A DNA stretch of 41,871 nucleotides, taken from contig CAYYJM010000020.1 of assembly GCA_964471755.1 (NCBI GenBank), positions 1 to 41,871 on the forward strand, written 5' to 3'. Made by a program: the position numbers and the translations under genes. Origin of the DNA: CAYYJM01 sp964471755 (GTDB lineage: Bacteria > Planctomycetota > Planctomycetia > Gemmatales > Gemmataceae). The notes under the pieces are model-generated. The model ran no database searches. It had not been told where the DNA came from and saw nothing but the letters and a program-made list of their open reading frames with translations. Below, one piece after another: positions 34,892 to 41,871 of the stretch (position 1 is its first letter; each line of letters starts with the position of its first letter).

Positions 34892-35119
34892 ATGCTGCGA
34901 CCCGAACACGTCGAACAACTTCGCTGCCCGCTCGATCCGGGTCAGACTCGGCTGGACCTCGCCGAGGAAGAGACAGCCCTGGTCTGCCAGCGCTGCCGGC
35001 TTCGATTCCCCATCCGCGAGGGCATTCCCGCGCTGCTGGTCGAGGAGGCCGAGTTGCCTCCGGGCGTGCGGGCGATCCAGGATCTGCCCTGCCAGCACCA
35101 CCGGCCCGCGACGCCGTGA
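34892..35119 (+). CDS. Trm112/UPF0434-like small zinc protein
   Basis: The 75-residue protein has Cys12 (RCPLD), Cys32 and Cys35 (VCQRC), then 'RLRFPIREGIPALLVEEA', the typical Trm112p-like ending 'YPI..GIP.mL...A'. The fourth zinc ligand is probably replaced (Asp in CPLD). In other organisms Trm112-type proteins activate methyltransferases; bacterial members are mostly uncharacterised. The ATG at 34892 has AGGACAGGA just upstream. It converges on a lipoprotein gene, with a terminator between. Confidence 0.88.
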   Translation: MLRPEHVEQLRCPLDPGQTRLDLAEEETALVCQRCRLRFPIREGIPALLVEEAELPPGVRAIQDLPCQHHRPATP

Positions 35120-35126
35120 CTGGGCC

Positions 35127-35168
35127 AAAAAAGGGACCGGCCGCACGTCCCCCCGAACGTGCGACCGG
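35127..35168 (-). terminator. Intrinsic terminator of leftward lipoprotein gene
   Basis: CCGGCCGCACGT (35137-35148) and ACGTGCGACCGG (35157-35168), one mismatch; read leftward, the hairpin is followed by TTTTTT (35132-35127). Confidence 0.7.
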
Positions 35169-35198
35169 CGCGTCCCGGCTGCCCGGGTCGTCCTTGGC

Positions 35199-36005
35199 TC
35201 ACCGATTGGATTCAATGACCGGCGGCAATACCTCGCCCGGCACATAGCCTGGCTGAGTGGGATAGGGCTGTGAAGGATAATTTTCCGGCGGAGCCGTCGT
35301 CGTCGTGGTCATCCGGGTGGTCGGCTGATACGCGGAGGTGCTGCCGACGCCGGCTCCCGACAACGGCGGCAGGGCGGTTGTACCAGAGACGGGTGTCAGC
35401 GCGGTTCCCGGAATCGCCGGCGGTGCGGGCGGCATCGGCGGCGGCGGCAGGAGCTGGTTCCCGGTCGCGATCGGCGATGGCAGATTGCTCGGTTTCTGGC
35501 TGGCGAAGTTGCTCAGCTCCCGTCCGGTTGTCGGCATCGGCGGTGCCGGCGGCATCGGCGGCAGGGCGGTCGTCGAGGTATTGTTCAGCCCTTCGATACT
35601 TCCCAGCGGGCCGGTTCCAGAGTCGGTGTTCCCCGGCAGGGCGCTGGCGGGCAGCTTGGAGCCCTGATTGAAGCCGCCCGGCCCGCTGGGCGCGGTCGTG
35701 CCGCTCGTTTTCATGATGGTCGGGCTTCGCGAGGGAAGCGGGCCGGTCTTGAGCGGATCGGTGGTTCCGGCACCTGACAGGGTGGCTGGCGGAAACACGC
35801 CGCCACCAGGGCCACCGGGACCACTCGGCGGATTGCCCGTCGTCTTGCCAAAGCCGGCCGGCCGGGCGTAGGGATTCTCACGGATGCCGCCCGGAGCGAT
35901 GGGCTTTCTGGGACCACTGCCACTGCACCCCAACCCGGCCAAGCAAGCCAGCGTCAGGCCAACCCAGAACAGGTCCCGCGCGCTGGATGAGGGCTTCTTG
36001 CCCAT
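35199..36005 (-). CDS. Pro/Gly/Thr-rich lipoprotein
   Basis: The 268-residue protein starts with a signal peptide ending in lipobox LAGLGC, so it should be lipid-anchored. The mature part is low complexity: Pro, Gly, Thr and Ser, with repeated 'LPPMPPAPP' and 'PPPPMPPAPP' motifs and a TTTTT run. It looks unstructured and may span or decorate the cell envelope. No catalytic motif is visible. AAGGA lies about eight bases before the ATG. A terminator-like hairpin follows the gene. Confidence 0.8.
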   Translation of the reverse strand: MGKKPSSSARDLFWVGLTLACLAGLGCSGSGPRKPIAPGGIRENPYARPAGFGKTTGNPPSGPGGPGGGVFPPATLSGAGTTDPLKTGPLPSRSPTIMKTSGTTAPSGPGGFNQGSKLPASALPGNTDSGTGPLGSIEGLNNTSTTALPPMPPAPPMPTTGRELSNFASQKPSNLPSPIATGNQLLPPPPMPPAPPAIPGTALTPVSGTTALPPLSGAGVGSTSAYQPTTRMTTTTTAPPENYPSQPYPTQPGYVPGEVLPPVIESNR

Positions 36006-36176
36006 AGGTAGTTCCTTCCCCGTCCGTGGCTATGGCCGGCCGTGCCTCAACCCCTGCACGTCCGGCTCCGGGCCGCCGCGTCCCTGCGGGAACGGCCTTG
36101 ATCGGTGGACGGGAAATAGCTCCAGCGAAGTGTCCGGTCAAGAGCAGAAAGGGAGAGTCGTTCGCCCGGAACAAAA

Positions 36177-36204
36177 CGTTCCCGGGGTTTTCACCCCGGG
36201 AACG
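36177..36204 (-). terminator. Intrinsic terminator of small lipoprotein gene
   Basis: CGTTCCCGGGG (36177-36187) and CCCCGGGAACG (36194-36204), a perfect 11-base stem; read leftward it is followed by TTTTGTT. It lies 28 bases after the stop at 36232. Confidence 0.8.
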
Positions 36205-36231
36205 CTGATGACTCGACTCGGCGACCGTGGA

Positions 36232-36534
36232 TCACGGAGCAATGGGCTCCGCGCCGGGTCCGACAACTGGCGGCACCTGGGGCGGGAGGCCGGGCTGGTT
36301 GGGACCGCCCACGCCGCCCGGCTGGGAGGCCCAGACGCGCTCCTGATACGAAAGTTCCCGCGAATGCGTGAATGGCGGCGACGGCGCGAAGTACTGCGGC
36401 GGGTGATCCAGATACCGACCCGACGGAAGCGTCATACCGGCGACCCAGGTCTGGTAGGCACAGCCTCCGGGCAACGTCAGGGCCAGGCCCAGAATCGCCA
36501 GCCACCAGCTGCGCAGGCGGCTCATCATCTTCAT
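36232..36534 (-). CDS. Small planctomycete lipoprotein
   Basis: The 100-residue protein has a signal peptide with lipobox LPGGC. The mature part reads 'GMTLPSGRYLDHPPQYFAPSPPFTHSRELSYQE', a pattern I recall from small secreted planctomycete proteins of unknown role. The tail is Pro/Gly-rich. GGAGA precedes the ATG closely. It is divergent from the HELYH metallopeptidase gene; the 243 bases between contain short hairpins. Confidence 0.75.
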   Translation of the reverse strand: MKMMSRLRSWWLAILGLALTLPGGCAYQTWVAGMTLPSGRYLDHPPQYFAPSPPFTHSRELSYQERVWASQPGGVGGPNQPGLPPQVPPVVGPGAEPIAP

Positions 36535-36664
36535 GGTTCTCCACCTCTCCGGCTCGTGGCTCCGGGTCTGCGCCCGGCCGATGCGTCCTTGCACTCTTCG
36601 TATCGGGGAACGGGACGGGGAAAATTTACTGGATTTGCGGAACTTGCGGATCAAGGATGGTGGA

Positions 36665-36697
36665 GCCGGGGAGCAACCCCGGCAGGAATCGGATTCC
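36665..36697. promoter_or_regulatory. Hairpin and short palindrome in divergent intergenic region
   Basis: GCCGGGG-AGCAA-CCCCGGC (36665-36683) and GGAATC-G-GATTCC (36685-36697) lie between divergent genes at 36534 and 36778. They could be an operator or attenuator; nothing else in 36535-36777 can be supported. Confidence 0.3.
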
Positions 36698-36777
36698 AGT
36701 ACGCGGAATCGAGTCCGGTATGGCAGACTGGACGCTGCTCGGTCGCTGCGTCGAAGGTTCGACCCAGGAGAACCGCC

Positions 36778-37548
36778 GTGCCTCACCCCACGCCGTTGCA
36801 AGATCGCCCCGTGATGCCGTTCGTGCTGAGCTGGCACACGCTCGAACGTCCACTGCCCGTGCGTCCGGTCCGAAGGCCGGCTGGAGCGAGTACGCCGGAA
36901 ATGGGCCTGGAAGCGCCGCCCTGGCACGTCTCCGGCCCGGTAGGTCGGCCGTTCGACTTCTGCGGCCACATCCGGCGGCTCTGTGCCGACATCGCCCAGC
37001 GCTGTCCCGAACTGGCGCACATCGACGCCCGGCGGATTCTCTTTGGTATCACCCAGGCACGCAACGGCCAGGCCCACGGCCTGCAAGCTCGGGTAACGCC
37101 GCTGCGTTTCCGCGAAGGACAACTCCGCCGTCAGGGGCAGCACGTCACCTACCAGGTGCAGCGCTACGTCGTCGATGGCCGGGAGATGCTCTACCTGGTG
37201 ACGTTCTGTCTGCCGCGCTTCCTCGACCAGACCTTCGACGAAAAGTTCATCACCCTGTTCCACGAGTTGTATCACATCAGCGCCAGGTTCGATGGCGACC
37301 TGCGCCGGCATGCGGGACGGACGCACCTGCACTCGCACTCGAAGCGGGCCTACGATCGGCACATGGCCCAGCTTGCTCGCGAGTACCTCGCCGGCAAACC
37401 GGATCCGAATCTGCACGGCTTCCTGCGTCTGAATTTCGCCCAGTTGGAGCATCGTCATCGGAGCGTGGAAGGGGTCGTCGTGCCTCAGCCGCGTCTGGTG
37501 CCAATCGATCCGGTTGACGATTTCCTGGTCAGCGAGAACGCCTCATGA
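36778..37548 (+). CDS. Putative HExxH metallopeptidase
   Basis: The 256-residue protein begins with GTG, with CAGGAG (36765-36770) seven bases upstream. HELYH lies at 162-166 (FITLFHELYHISARFDGDLRRH), a zinc-peptidase-like motif, with further His residues after it. No signal peptide is seen, so a cytoplasmic protein is likely. An N-terminal segment with two Cys (FDFCGHIRRLCADI) could bind metal. I know similar planctomycete 'putative metallopeptidase' sequences but no function. Its TGA overlaps the next ATG (37545-37548). Confidence 0.78.
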   Translation: MPHPTPLQDRPVMPFVLSWHTLERPLPVRPVRRPAGASTPEMGLEAPPWHVSGPVGRPFDFCGHIRRLCADIAQRCPELAHIDARRILFGITQARNGQAHGLQARVTPLRFREGQLRRQGQHVTYQVQRYVVDGREMLYLVTFCLPRFLDQTFDEKFITLFHELYHISARFDGDLRRHAGRTHLHSHSKRAYDRHMAQLAREYLAGKPDPNLHGFLRLNFAQLEHRHRSVEGVVVPQPRLVPIDPVDDFLVSENAS

Positions 37549-37967
37549 GCCAGCCTTCCGACGAGCAAATACGCGACCTGCTACGGCGCGTCCGCACGAT
37601 CGCCGTCGTCGGCCTGTCGAGCGATCCGTCTCGACCGAGCCATCACGTCGCAACCTACTTGCTGGACCAGGGTTACCGTATCATTCCGATCAATCCGATG
37701 GAGGCGGAAATTCTCGGTCAGCGCTGCTATCCGAGCCTGGCCGATCTGCCTGGGCCGGTCGATTTGATCGATGTCTTCCGCCGACCGGATGCCGTGCCGG
37801 GCCTGGTCGAGGCGGCGCTGCGGCTCCCCGAGCCGCGACCGGCCCTCTGGCTGCAAGAAGGCATCACCCATCCGGAGGCGGAAGCGACGGCGCGAACGGC
37901 GGGGATGTTCGTCGTCTCCGATCGGTGTATTCTGAAGGATCATCTGCGTCTGCTGGCGGCCATTTAG
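37545..37967 (+). CDS. CoA-binding domain protein (YccU-like)
   Basis: The 140-residue protein is a Rossmann-type CoA-binding domain: 'IAVVGLSSDPSRPSHHVATYLLDQGYRIIPINP', then 'LGQRCYPSLADLP' and 'VDLIDVFRRPDAVP', and 'LWLQEGI'. Members bind CoA or a related nucleotide; the role is not established. It overlaps the metallopeptidase gene by four bases, so the two are coupled. The TAG stop lies inside palindromic repeat A (copy 4). Confidence 0.92.
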   Translation: MSQPSDEQIRDLLRRVRTIAVVGLSSDPSRPSHHVATYLLDQGYRIIPINPMEAEILGQRCYPSLADLPGPVDLIDVFRRPDAVPGLVEAALRLPEPRPALWLQEGITHPEAEATARTAGMFVVSDRCILKDHLRLLAAI

Positions 37968-38021
37968 CCGCCGGCTTGCCGGCGGTGCCGGACGAAGACC
38001 GCCGGCAAGCCGGCGGCTAAA
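37963..38021. repeat. Palindromic repeat A, copy 4 (paired arms, inverted orientation)
   Basis: Arms 37963-37985 and 37999-38021. The 13-base loop has GACGAAGA, the reverse complement of the TCTTCGTC in copy 3, so this copy is in the opposite orientation. It contains the TAG of the upstream gene. Confidence 0.97.
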
Positions 38022-38048
38022 TGGTGGTGCGAATCCGCCGGAGTCATC

Positions 38049-40046
38049 ATGTCCGCCGATCTGTCCGCGTTGCTCGATGTCGATTCCGCCGTGCTGGACG
38101 TGCAGTCGGCCGCACCCGGCCCGGAGGGAGCCCTCCCCCTGACGGCCGACATCCTCCGGGACTGGCCCAGTGGCGACCTGTTCGGCTGGACCCAGGATGT
38201 TGGCATGGGCTGGAAACCCGGCGAACTCGGCCGACCCGAGATCCTTCTGCTCAGCACCTCCGGCGGGCTGCGTCGGCCGGATGGTTCGCCGATCGCTCTG
38301 GGCTACCACACCGGCCATTTCGAGGTTCACCTGCTCGTCGAGGCGGCCGCGACCGAGTTGCGTACCCTCGGCTGCATCCCGTTCGCGGGAGCCTGCACCG
38401 ATCCCTGCGATGGCCGGACGCAGGGCACGCCGGGCATGATGGACAGCCTGCCCTTCCGCAATGATGCGGCGATGGTCCTGCGCCGGCTCATCCGTTCGCT
38501 GCCGACGCGGGCCGGCGTCATCGGCGTCGCCACCTGTGACAAGGGCCTGCCAGCGATGATGATGGCCCTGGCAGCGATGCACGATCTGCCCTGCGTCCTG
38601 GTGCCCGGCGGCGTCACCCTGCCGCCCAGCGACGGCGAGGATGCTGGCAAGGTGCAGACAATCGGCACCCGGTTCATGCACGGCACTCTCACCCTGGAGG
38701 AGGCCGCCGAGGCTGGCTGCCGGGCGTGCGCCTCGCCGGGCGGCGGTTGCCAGTTTCTCGGCACGGCGGCCACGTCGCAGGTCGTCGCCGAGGCTCTTGG
38801 CCTGGCCCTGCCTCACTCGGCTCTGGCCCCCTCCGGCCAGCCAATCTGGCTGGAACAGGCGCGACGCTCGGCCCGGGCTTTGGTCCGTCAGCGTGACCTC
38901 AAGCGGAGCGTCCGCGACGTTCTGACGCCTGCGGCGTTCCACAACGCGATGGTCCTCCATGCGGCCTTCGGCGGCTCGACGAATCTGCTGCTGCACATTC
39001 CCGCCATCGCTCATCAGGCCGGCGTGAAACGGCCGACGGTCGAGGACTGGACAGCGATCAATCGTCGCGTCCCGCGTCTGGTCGATGCCCTGCCGAACGG
39101 GCCGATCGGGCATCCCACCGTGCAGGTCTTCCTGGCCGGCGGTGTGCCCGAGGTCATGCTCCACCTTCGCCGTCTGAATCTGCTCGATCTCGACGCCCTG
39201 ACCGCGACGGGTGAGCCGCTCGGTGCAGTCCTCGACTGGTGGGAGACGTCCGAACGCCGGCAACGGCTGCGCGAGGTCCTGCGCGAGAAGCAGAACATCG
39301 ACCCCGACCACGTCATCCTGGCACCCGACCAGGCCCGTGAACGCGGCTTGACCTCGACGGTCTGTTTCCCGCGTGGCAACCTGATGCCGGAAGGTTCGGT
39401 CATCAAGAGTACGGCCATCGACGCGAGCGTGGTTGACCCGGATGGCGTCTACCGCAAGGTGGGACCGGCCCGGGTCTTCACGACGGAGCGGGCGGCGATC
39501 GCGGCGATCAAGAACCACCAGATCCAGGCGGGCGACGTGCTGGTCCTCATCTGCCGGGGGCCGATGGGCTCCGGCATGGAGGAGACGTATCAGGTCACGT
39601 CGGCGCTGAAGCACCTGAGTTTCGGCAAACACGTCGCCGTGGTCACCGATGCTCGCTTCTCGGGCGTCTCAACGGGAGCGTGCATCGGCCATGTCGGCCC
39701 GGAGGCGCTCGCGGGCGGGCCGATCGGCAAGGTCCGCGACGGCGACCGCATTCAGATCATCATCGACCGGAACAACCTGGAGGGAAGCGTCGATCTCGTC
39801 GGCGAGGCGGATGGACCGATCGTCGGGCCGGACGAGGGAGCGCGCATTCTGGCGCGTCGATCGCCGCGCCCGGACCTCGCCCCGGACCCGGCTCTGCCGG
39901 AGGACACGCGCCTGTGGGCCGCGCTGCAAGCCGTGTCGGGCGGTACCTGGGCCGGCTGCGTCTACGATGTCGAGGCGATCACGCGGGCCCTGGCGTCAGA
40001 TGCTCCCGTGCGGAAAACCGTTGCAGCGGACGGGATTGATCCGTAG
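38049..40046 (+). CDS. yjhG: YjhG/YagF-family sugar-acid dehydratase (IlvD/Edd superfamily)
   Basis: The 665-residue protein aligns by eye over its length with E. coli YjhG/YagF (D-xylonate dehydratases): 'GPEGALPLTADIL', 'SGDLFGWTQDVGMGW', 'SDPCDGRTQGT'-like 'TDPCDGRTQGTPGMMDSLPFRND', 'ATCDKGLPAMMMALAA', 'GCRACASPGGGCQFLGTAATSQVVAE', 'FGGSTNLLLHIPAIAHQAG', and 'DARFSGVSTGACIGHVGPEALAGGPIG'. The three Cys-containing motifs are those that hold the iron-sulfur cluster in this superfamily. It should remove water from a sugar acid such as xylonate. Cytoplasmic. The next gene is a sugar/nucleoside-type transporter, perhaps related. Confidence 0.95.
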   Translation: MSADLSALLDVDSAVLDVQSAAPGPEGALPLTADILRDWPSGDLFGWTQDVGMGWKPGELGRPEILLLSTSGGLRRPDGSPIALGYHTGHFEVHLLVEAAATELRTLGCIPFAGACTDPCDGRTQGTPGMMDSLPFRNDAAMVLRRLIRSLPTRAGVIGVATCDKGLPAMMMALAAMHDLPCVLVPGGVTLPPSDGEDAGKVQTIGTRFMHGTLTLEEAAEAGCRACASPGGGCQFLGTAATSQVVAEALGLALPHSALAPSGQPIWLEQARRSARALVRQRDLKRSVRDVLTPAAFHNAMVLHAAFGGSTNLLLHIPAIAHQAGVKRPTVEDWTAINRRVPRLVDALPNGPIGHPTVQVFLAGGVPEVMLHLRRLNLLDLDALTATGEPLGAVLDWWETSERRQRLREVLREKQNIDPDHVILAPDQARERGLTSTVCFPRGNLMPEGSVIKSTAIDASVVDPDGVYRKVGPARVFTTERAAIAAIKNHQIQAGDVLVLICRGPMGSGMEETYQVTSALKHLSFGKHVAVVTDARFSGVSTGACIGHVGPEALAGGPIGKVRDGDRIQIIIDRNNLEGSVDLVGEADGPIVGPDEGARILARRSPRPDLAPDPALPEDTRLWAALQAVSGGTWAGCVYDVEAITRALASDAPVRKTVAADGIDP

Positions 40047-40100
40047 ATTCCACTCCAATCCGGCACGTTGGCACTCCGTCGCACCGCGGGAAAGGGCAGC

Positions 40101-41750
40101 ATGGCTACCGCATCGATCTCGAAACCGCCCCTGAGCATGGACGTCCGTCTCCGTCTATCGGTGATGATGTTCCTGCAGTTCGCCGTCTGGGGGGCCTGGT
40201 TCGTCGTCTTCTTCACCTATCTGCTCAAGATCGGTTTCAGCGGCGGCCAGGCGGGCTGGATCTTCGGCAACATGGCCCTGGGCGCGATCATCTCGCCGAT
40301 GCTGGTCGGTCTGCTCGCCGACCGTTTCATGGCCAGCGAGCGGCTCATGGCCATCCTTCACCTGCTCGGTGCGGCCGTCCTCTTCTGGCAGGCGCAACTG
40401 GGCTACGACACGGGGTTTCCCCTCTACTTCACGGTCTCGCTTCTTTACGCCCTGATCTACAACCCGACGCTGGCCCTGGCGAACTCGATCTCGTTCACGC
40501 ACGTCCCGGATGCGACGCGTGACTTCCCCGGCCTGCGCGTCTGGGGCACGATCGGCTGGATCGTGTCGAACCTCGTCGTCGGCTTCACGCTCAACCTCGA
40601 CTCGAACCAGCCGCTGTTGCTGGCCGCTGGCCTGTCGGTCGTCCTGGGTCTGTTCAGCTTCCTGCTGCCGCACACGCCGCCGACGGGCAAGCCGGGCGAG
40701 CCGCTGCCGTTCATCGGTGCGTTCGGACTCTTCCGCAACTGGTCGTTCGCCGTCTTCTTCGTCGTCTCGGGCCTGCTGACGATCGTCCTGGCCTTCTACT
40801 ACTCCAACACGCCGTCCTTCCTGCAACAGAGCGATGCTCGCATGGTGCCCGGCGCGGTCCAGGGTTACTTCCAGGGCACCGAGACGATCAAGCTCCAGTT
40901 CGGCGACACGGACAAACCGGCCACCACGACCGCGACCCTGATCAACGTCAAGTCGGTCACCATCACCCGGACCACGAAGGGAGCCGACGGCAAGGAAACC
41001 CCGGTCGGGCCCGCTGTCCGACGCGTTCTCAATCCACCCGTTCAGGAGGCGATCGAGGTCGAAACAGCTGCGGACGGCACTGTCACGGGGATCTCGCTCG
41101 CAACCACGGATAGCACCAGCGTCGCGGTGCAGGAGAAGAAAGCCGGCGCGGATGGCAAGGAAGACTGGGCCACGGGCCGCGAGACGGAACTCCCCGAGGG
41201 GGGCGTTCTCGACACTCCGCGCAAGGCGGGCGAGACGCTAACGGTGACCTTCGAGCGCGTGGCCATCAACCCGGCCAACACGATGCTCTGGGGTCAGATC
41301 GCCGAGATGTTTCTGCTGCCGCTGCTGCCCCTGTTCCTGATCGGCTTCGGCATGAAGTGGGTGCTGGTCTTCGGCATGCTCTGCTGGGGCCTGCGTTACC
41401 TGCTGTTCAGTGCCGCCTTCCCGGATGGGCCGTTCTGGGCGATCTTCGTCGGCGTCCTGCTGCACGGCGTCTGTTTCGACTTCTTCTTTGCGGCGGCGTT
41501 CATCCACGTCGATAACACGGCCCCGAAGGAGATCCGCGCCAGTGCCCAGGCCCTGTTCTCACTGCTGACCTACGGCGTCGGCATGTGGCTGGGCAGTATC
41601 CTGTCGGGGTACATGAACCAGGCGTTCACGGTCAACTCGCTCGTCAACCAGGTGGACTGGTATCGCTTCTGGCTGGTGCCGGCCTACGGGGTGATCGCCG
41701 GCGTGATCATCTTCGGTCTGCTGTTCCGGATCGACTCGAAACGGGCCTGA
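40101..41750 (+). CDS. NupG-like MFS nucleoside permease with large periplasmic insertion
   Basis: The 549-residue protein resembles nucleoside:H+ symporters (NupG/XapB type): 'MMFLQFAVWGAWFVVFFTYL', 'LYALIYNPTLALANSISFTHV', 'DFPGLRVWGTIGWIVSNLVVG', 'RASAQALFSLLTYGVGMWLG'. Usual members have about 420 residues and 12 membrane helices. Here about 147 residues (245-392) lie between helices 7 and 8; they are polar, Thr/Lys/Asp-rich and beta-like ('LINVKSVTITRTTKGADGKE'). That loop faces the periplasm in this family. Substrate unknown. The TGA stop lies at the start of terminal repeat G. Confidence 0.88.
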   Translation: MATASISKPPLSMDVRLRLSVMMFLQFAVWGAWFVVFFTYLLKIGFSGGQAGWIFGNMALGAIISPMLVGLLADRFMASERLMAILHLLGAAVLFWQAQLGYDTGFPLYFTVSLLYALIYNPTLALANSISFTHVPDATRDFPGLRVWGTIGWIVSNLVVGFTLNLDSNQPLLLAAGLSVVLGLFSFLLPHTPPTGKPGEPLPFIGAFGLFRNWSFAVFFVVSGLLTIVLAFYYSNTPSFLQQSDARMVPGAVQGYFQGTETIKLQFGDTDKPATTTATLINVKSVTITRTTKGADGKETPVGPAVRRVLNPPVQEAIEVETAADGTVTGISLATTDSTSVAVQEKKAGADGKEDWATGRETELPEGGVLDTPRKAGETLTVTFERVAINPANTMLWGQIAEMFLLPLLPLFLIGFGMKWVLVFGMLCWGLRYLLFSAAFPDGPFWAIFVGVLLHGVCFDFFFAAAFIHVDNTAPKEIRASAQALFSLLTYGVGMWLGSILSGYMNQAFTVNSLVNQVDWYRFWLVPAYGVIAGVIIFGLLFRIDSKRA

Positions 41751-41871
41751 ACGCCCGTTAGCCGGACGCGCCAGCGACGGGTCGCCACATCCGTCGCTGG
41801 CTGAACGCCCGTTAGCCGGACGCGCCAGCGACGGATCGCCACATCCGTCGCTGGCGCGTCCGGCTAACGGG
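41747..41871. repeat. Tandem and palindromic repeat G at window end
   Basis: Two 54-base direct copies (41747-41800, 41801-41854; start CTGAACGCCCGTTAGCCG) differing at one or few bases. From 41808, arms 41808-41834 and 41845-41871 form a perfect 27-base inverted repeat with a ten-base loop. The window ends at the last arm base. The first TGA is the stop codon of the permease gene. Confidence 0.95.

Noticed and set aside
36755..36766. GGTTCGACCC, resembling a tRNA T-arm loop
   Set aside because: No acceptor, D- or anticodon stem can be folded around it, and it lies next to the GTG start of the metallopeptidase gene.
37581..39632. A 683-codon open frame antisense to the CoA-binding and dehydratase genes
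   Set aside because: It crosses two well-identified genes and a palindromic repeat, has an Arg/Gly/Asp-rich composition typical of shadow frames, and no motif.

Overview
The window is GC-rich bacterial DNA with features of a planctomycete, most likely Gemmataceae-like. Evidence: many secreted proteins with short signal peptides and lipoboxes, DUF1080 and NPCBM domains, planctomycete-type Ser/Thr kinases carrying WD40 repeats, an HtrA-like protease family, and abundant intergenic palindromes, including one with arms starting TTTAGCCGCCGG. Four N runs (5134-5143, 8724-8733, 16330-16339, 22388-22487) each lie inside a gene and join different reading frames, so they are scaffold gaps of unknown true size in a draft or metagenome assembly, not frameshifts. 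No rRNA, tRNA, CRISPR array, prophage or transposase gene was seen.

Layout. 1-6.0 kb (+): an NPCBM protein, then three successive HtrA/trypsin-like PDZ proteins whose catalytic triads go from intact, to Ser-to-Ala, to entirely lost; the third is fused to an alpha/beta-hydrolase domain that also lacks its nucleophile. 6.05-6.33 kb: no protein gene, but a strongly folding stretch ending in an intrinsic terminator. 6.3-13 kb: a divergent RNase HII-like gene and a HIT protein, then a leftward run (DUF1080, CxxCH/cyclase-fold protein, zinc-ribbon membrane protein, pyrH, frr, AhpD-like, Rpn-like). 13.1-16.2 kb (+): a translationally coupled trio, unknown protein - MoxR ATPase - HExxH/VWA protein. 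16.2-20.3 kb: a DUF4259-like protein, a small basic ORF, PduO-type cobalamin adenosyltransferase, a sugar isomerase/epimerase-like TIM barrel, and a CehA-like protein without its metal ligands. 20.4-25.6 kb (-): aldehyde dehydrogenase, a WD40 Ser/Thr kinase, and a probable pseudokinase just upstream of it. 25.7-31.3 kb (+): a Wza-like lipoprotein, a duplicated parvulin-like protein, and an S9 peptidase fused to a SUMF1-like domain. 31.3-36.5 kb: HEAT and SWIM zinc-finger proteins (-), a Trm112-like protein (+), two lipoproteins (-). 36.8-41.9 kb (+): an HELYH metallopeptidase overlapping a CoA-binding protein, a YjhG/YagF dehydratase, and a nucleoside-permease-like MFS protein with a large insertion; the window ends inside a palindromic tandem repeat.

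Two themes stand out. First, several enzyme folds have lost catalytic residues (two HtrA proteins, an alpha/beta hydrolase, a kinase, parvulins, a CehA-like hydrolase, a SUMF1 domain), suggesting binding, scaffold or regulatory use, mostly outside the cytoplasm. Second, palindromic repeats sit at gene ends: four genes take their stop codon from a repeat, and one palindrome lies in frame inside a kinase catalytic domain. The best candidates for an undescribed system are the HtrA protease/pseudoprotease cluster (1-6 kb) and the kinase/pseudokinase pair (21.9-25.6 kb). All functional statements are inferred from motifs read by eye; no database search was run.
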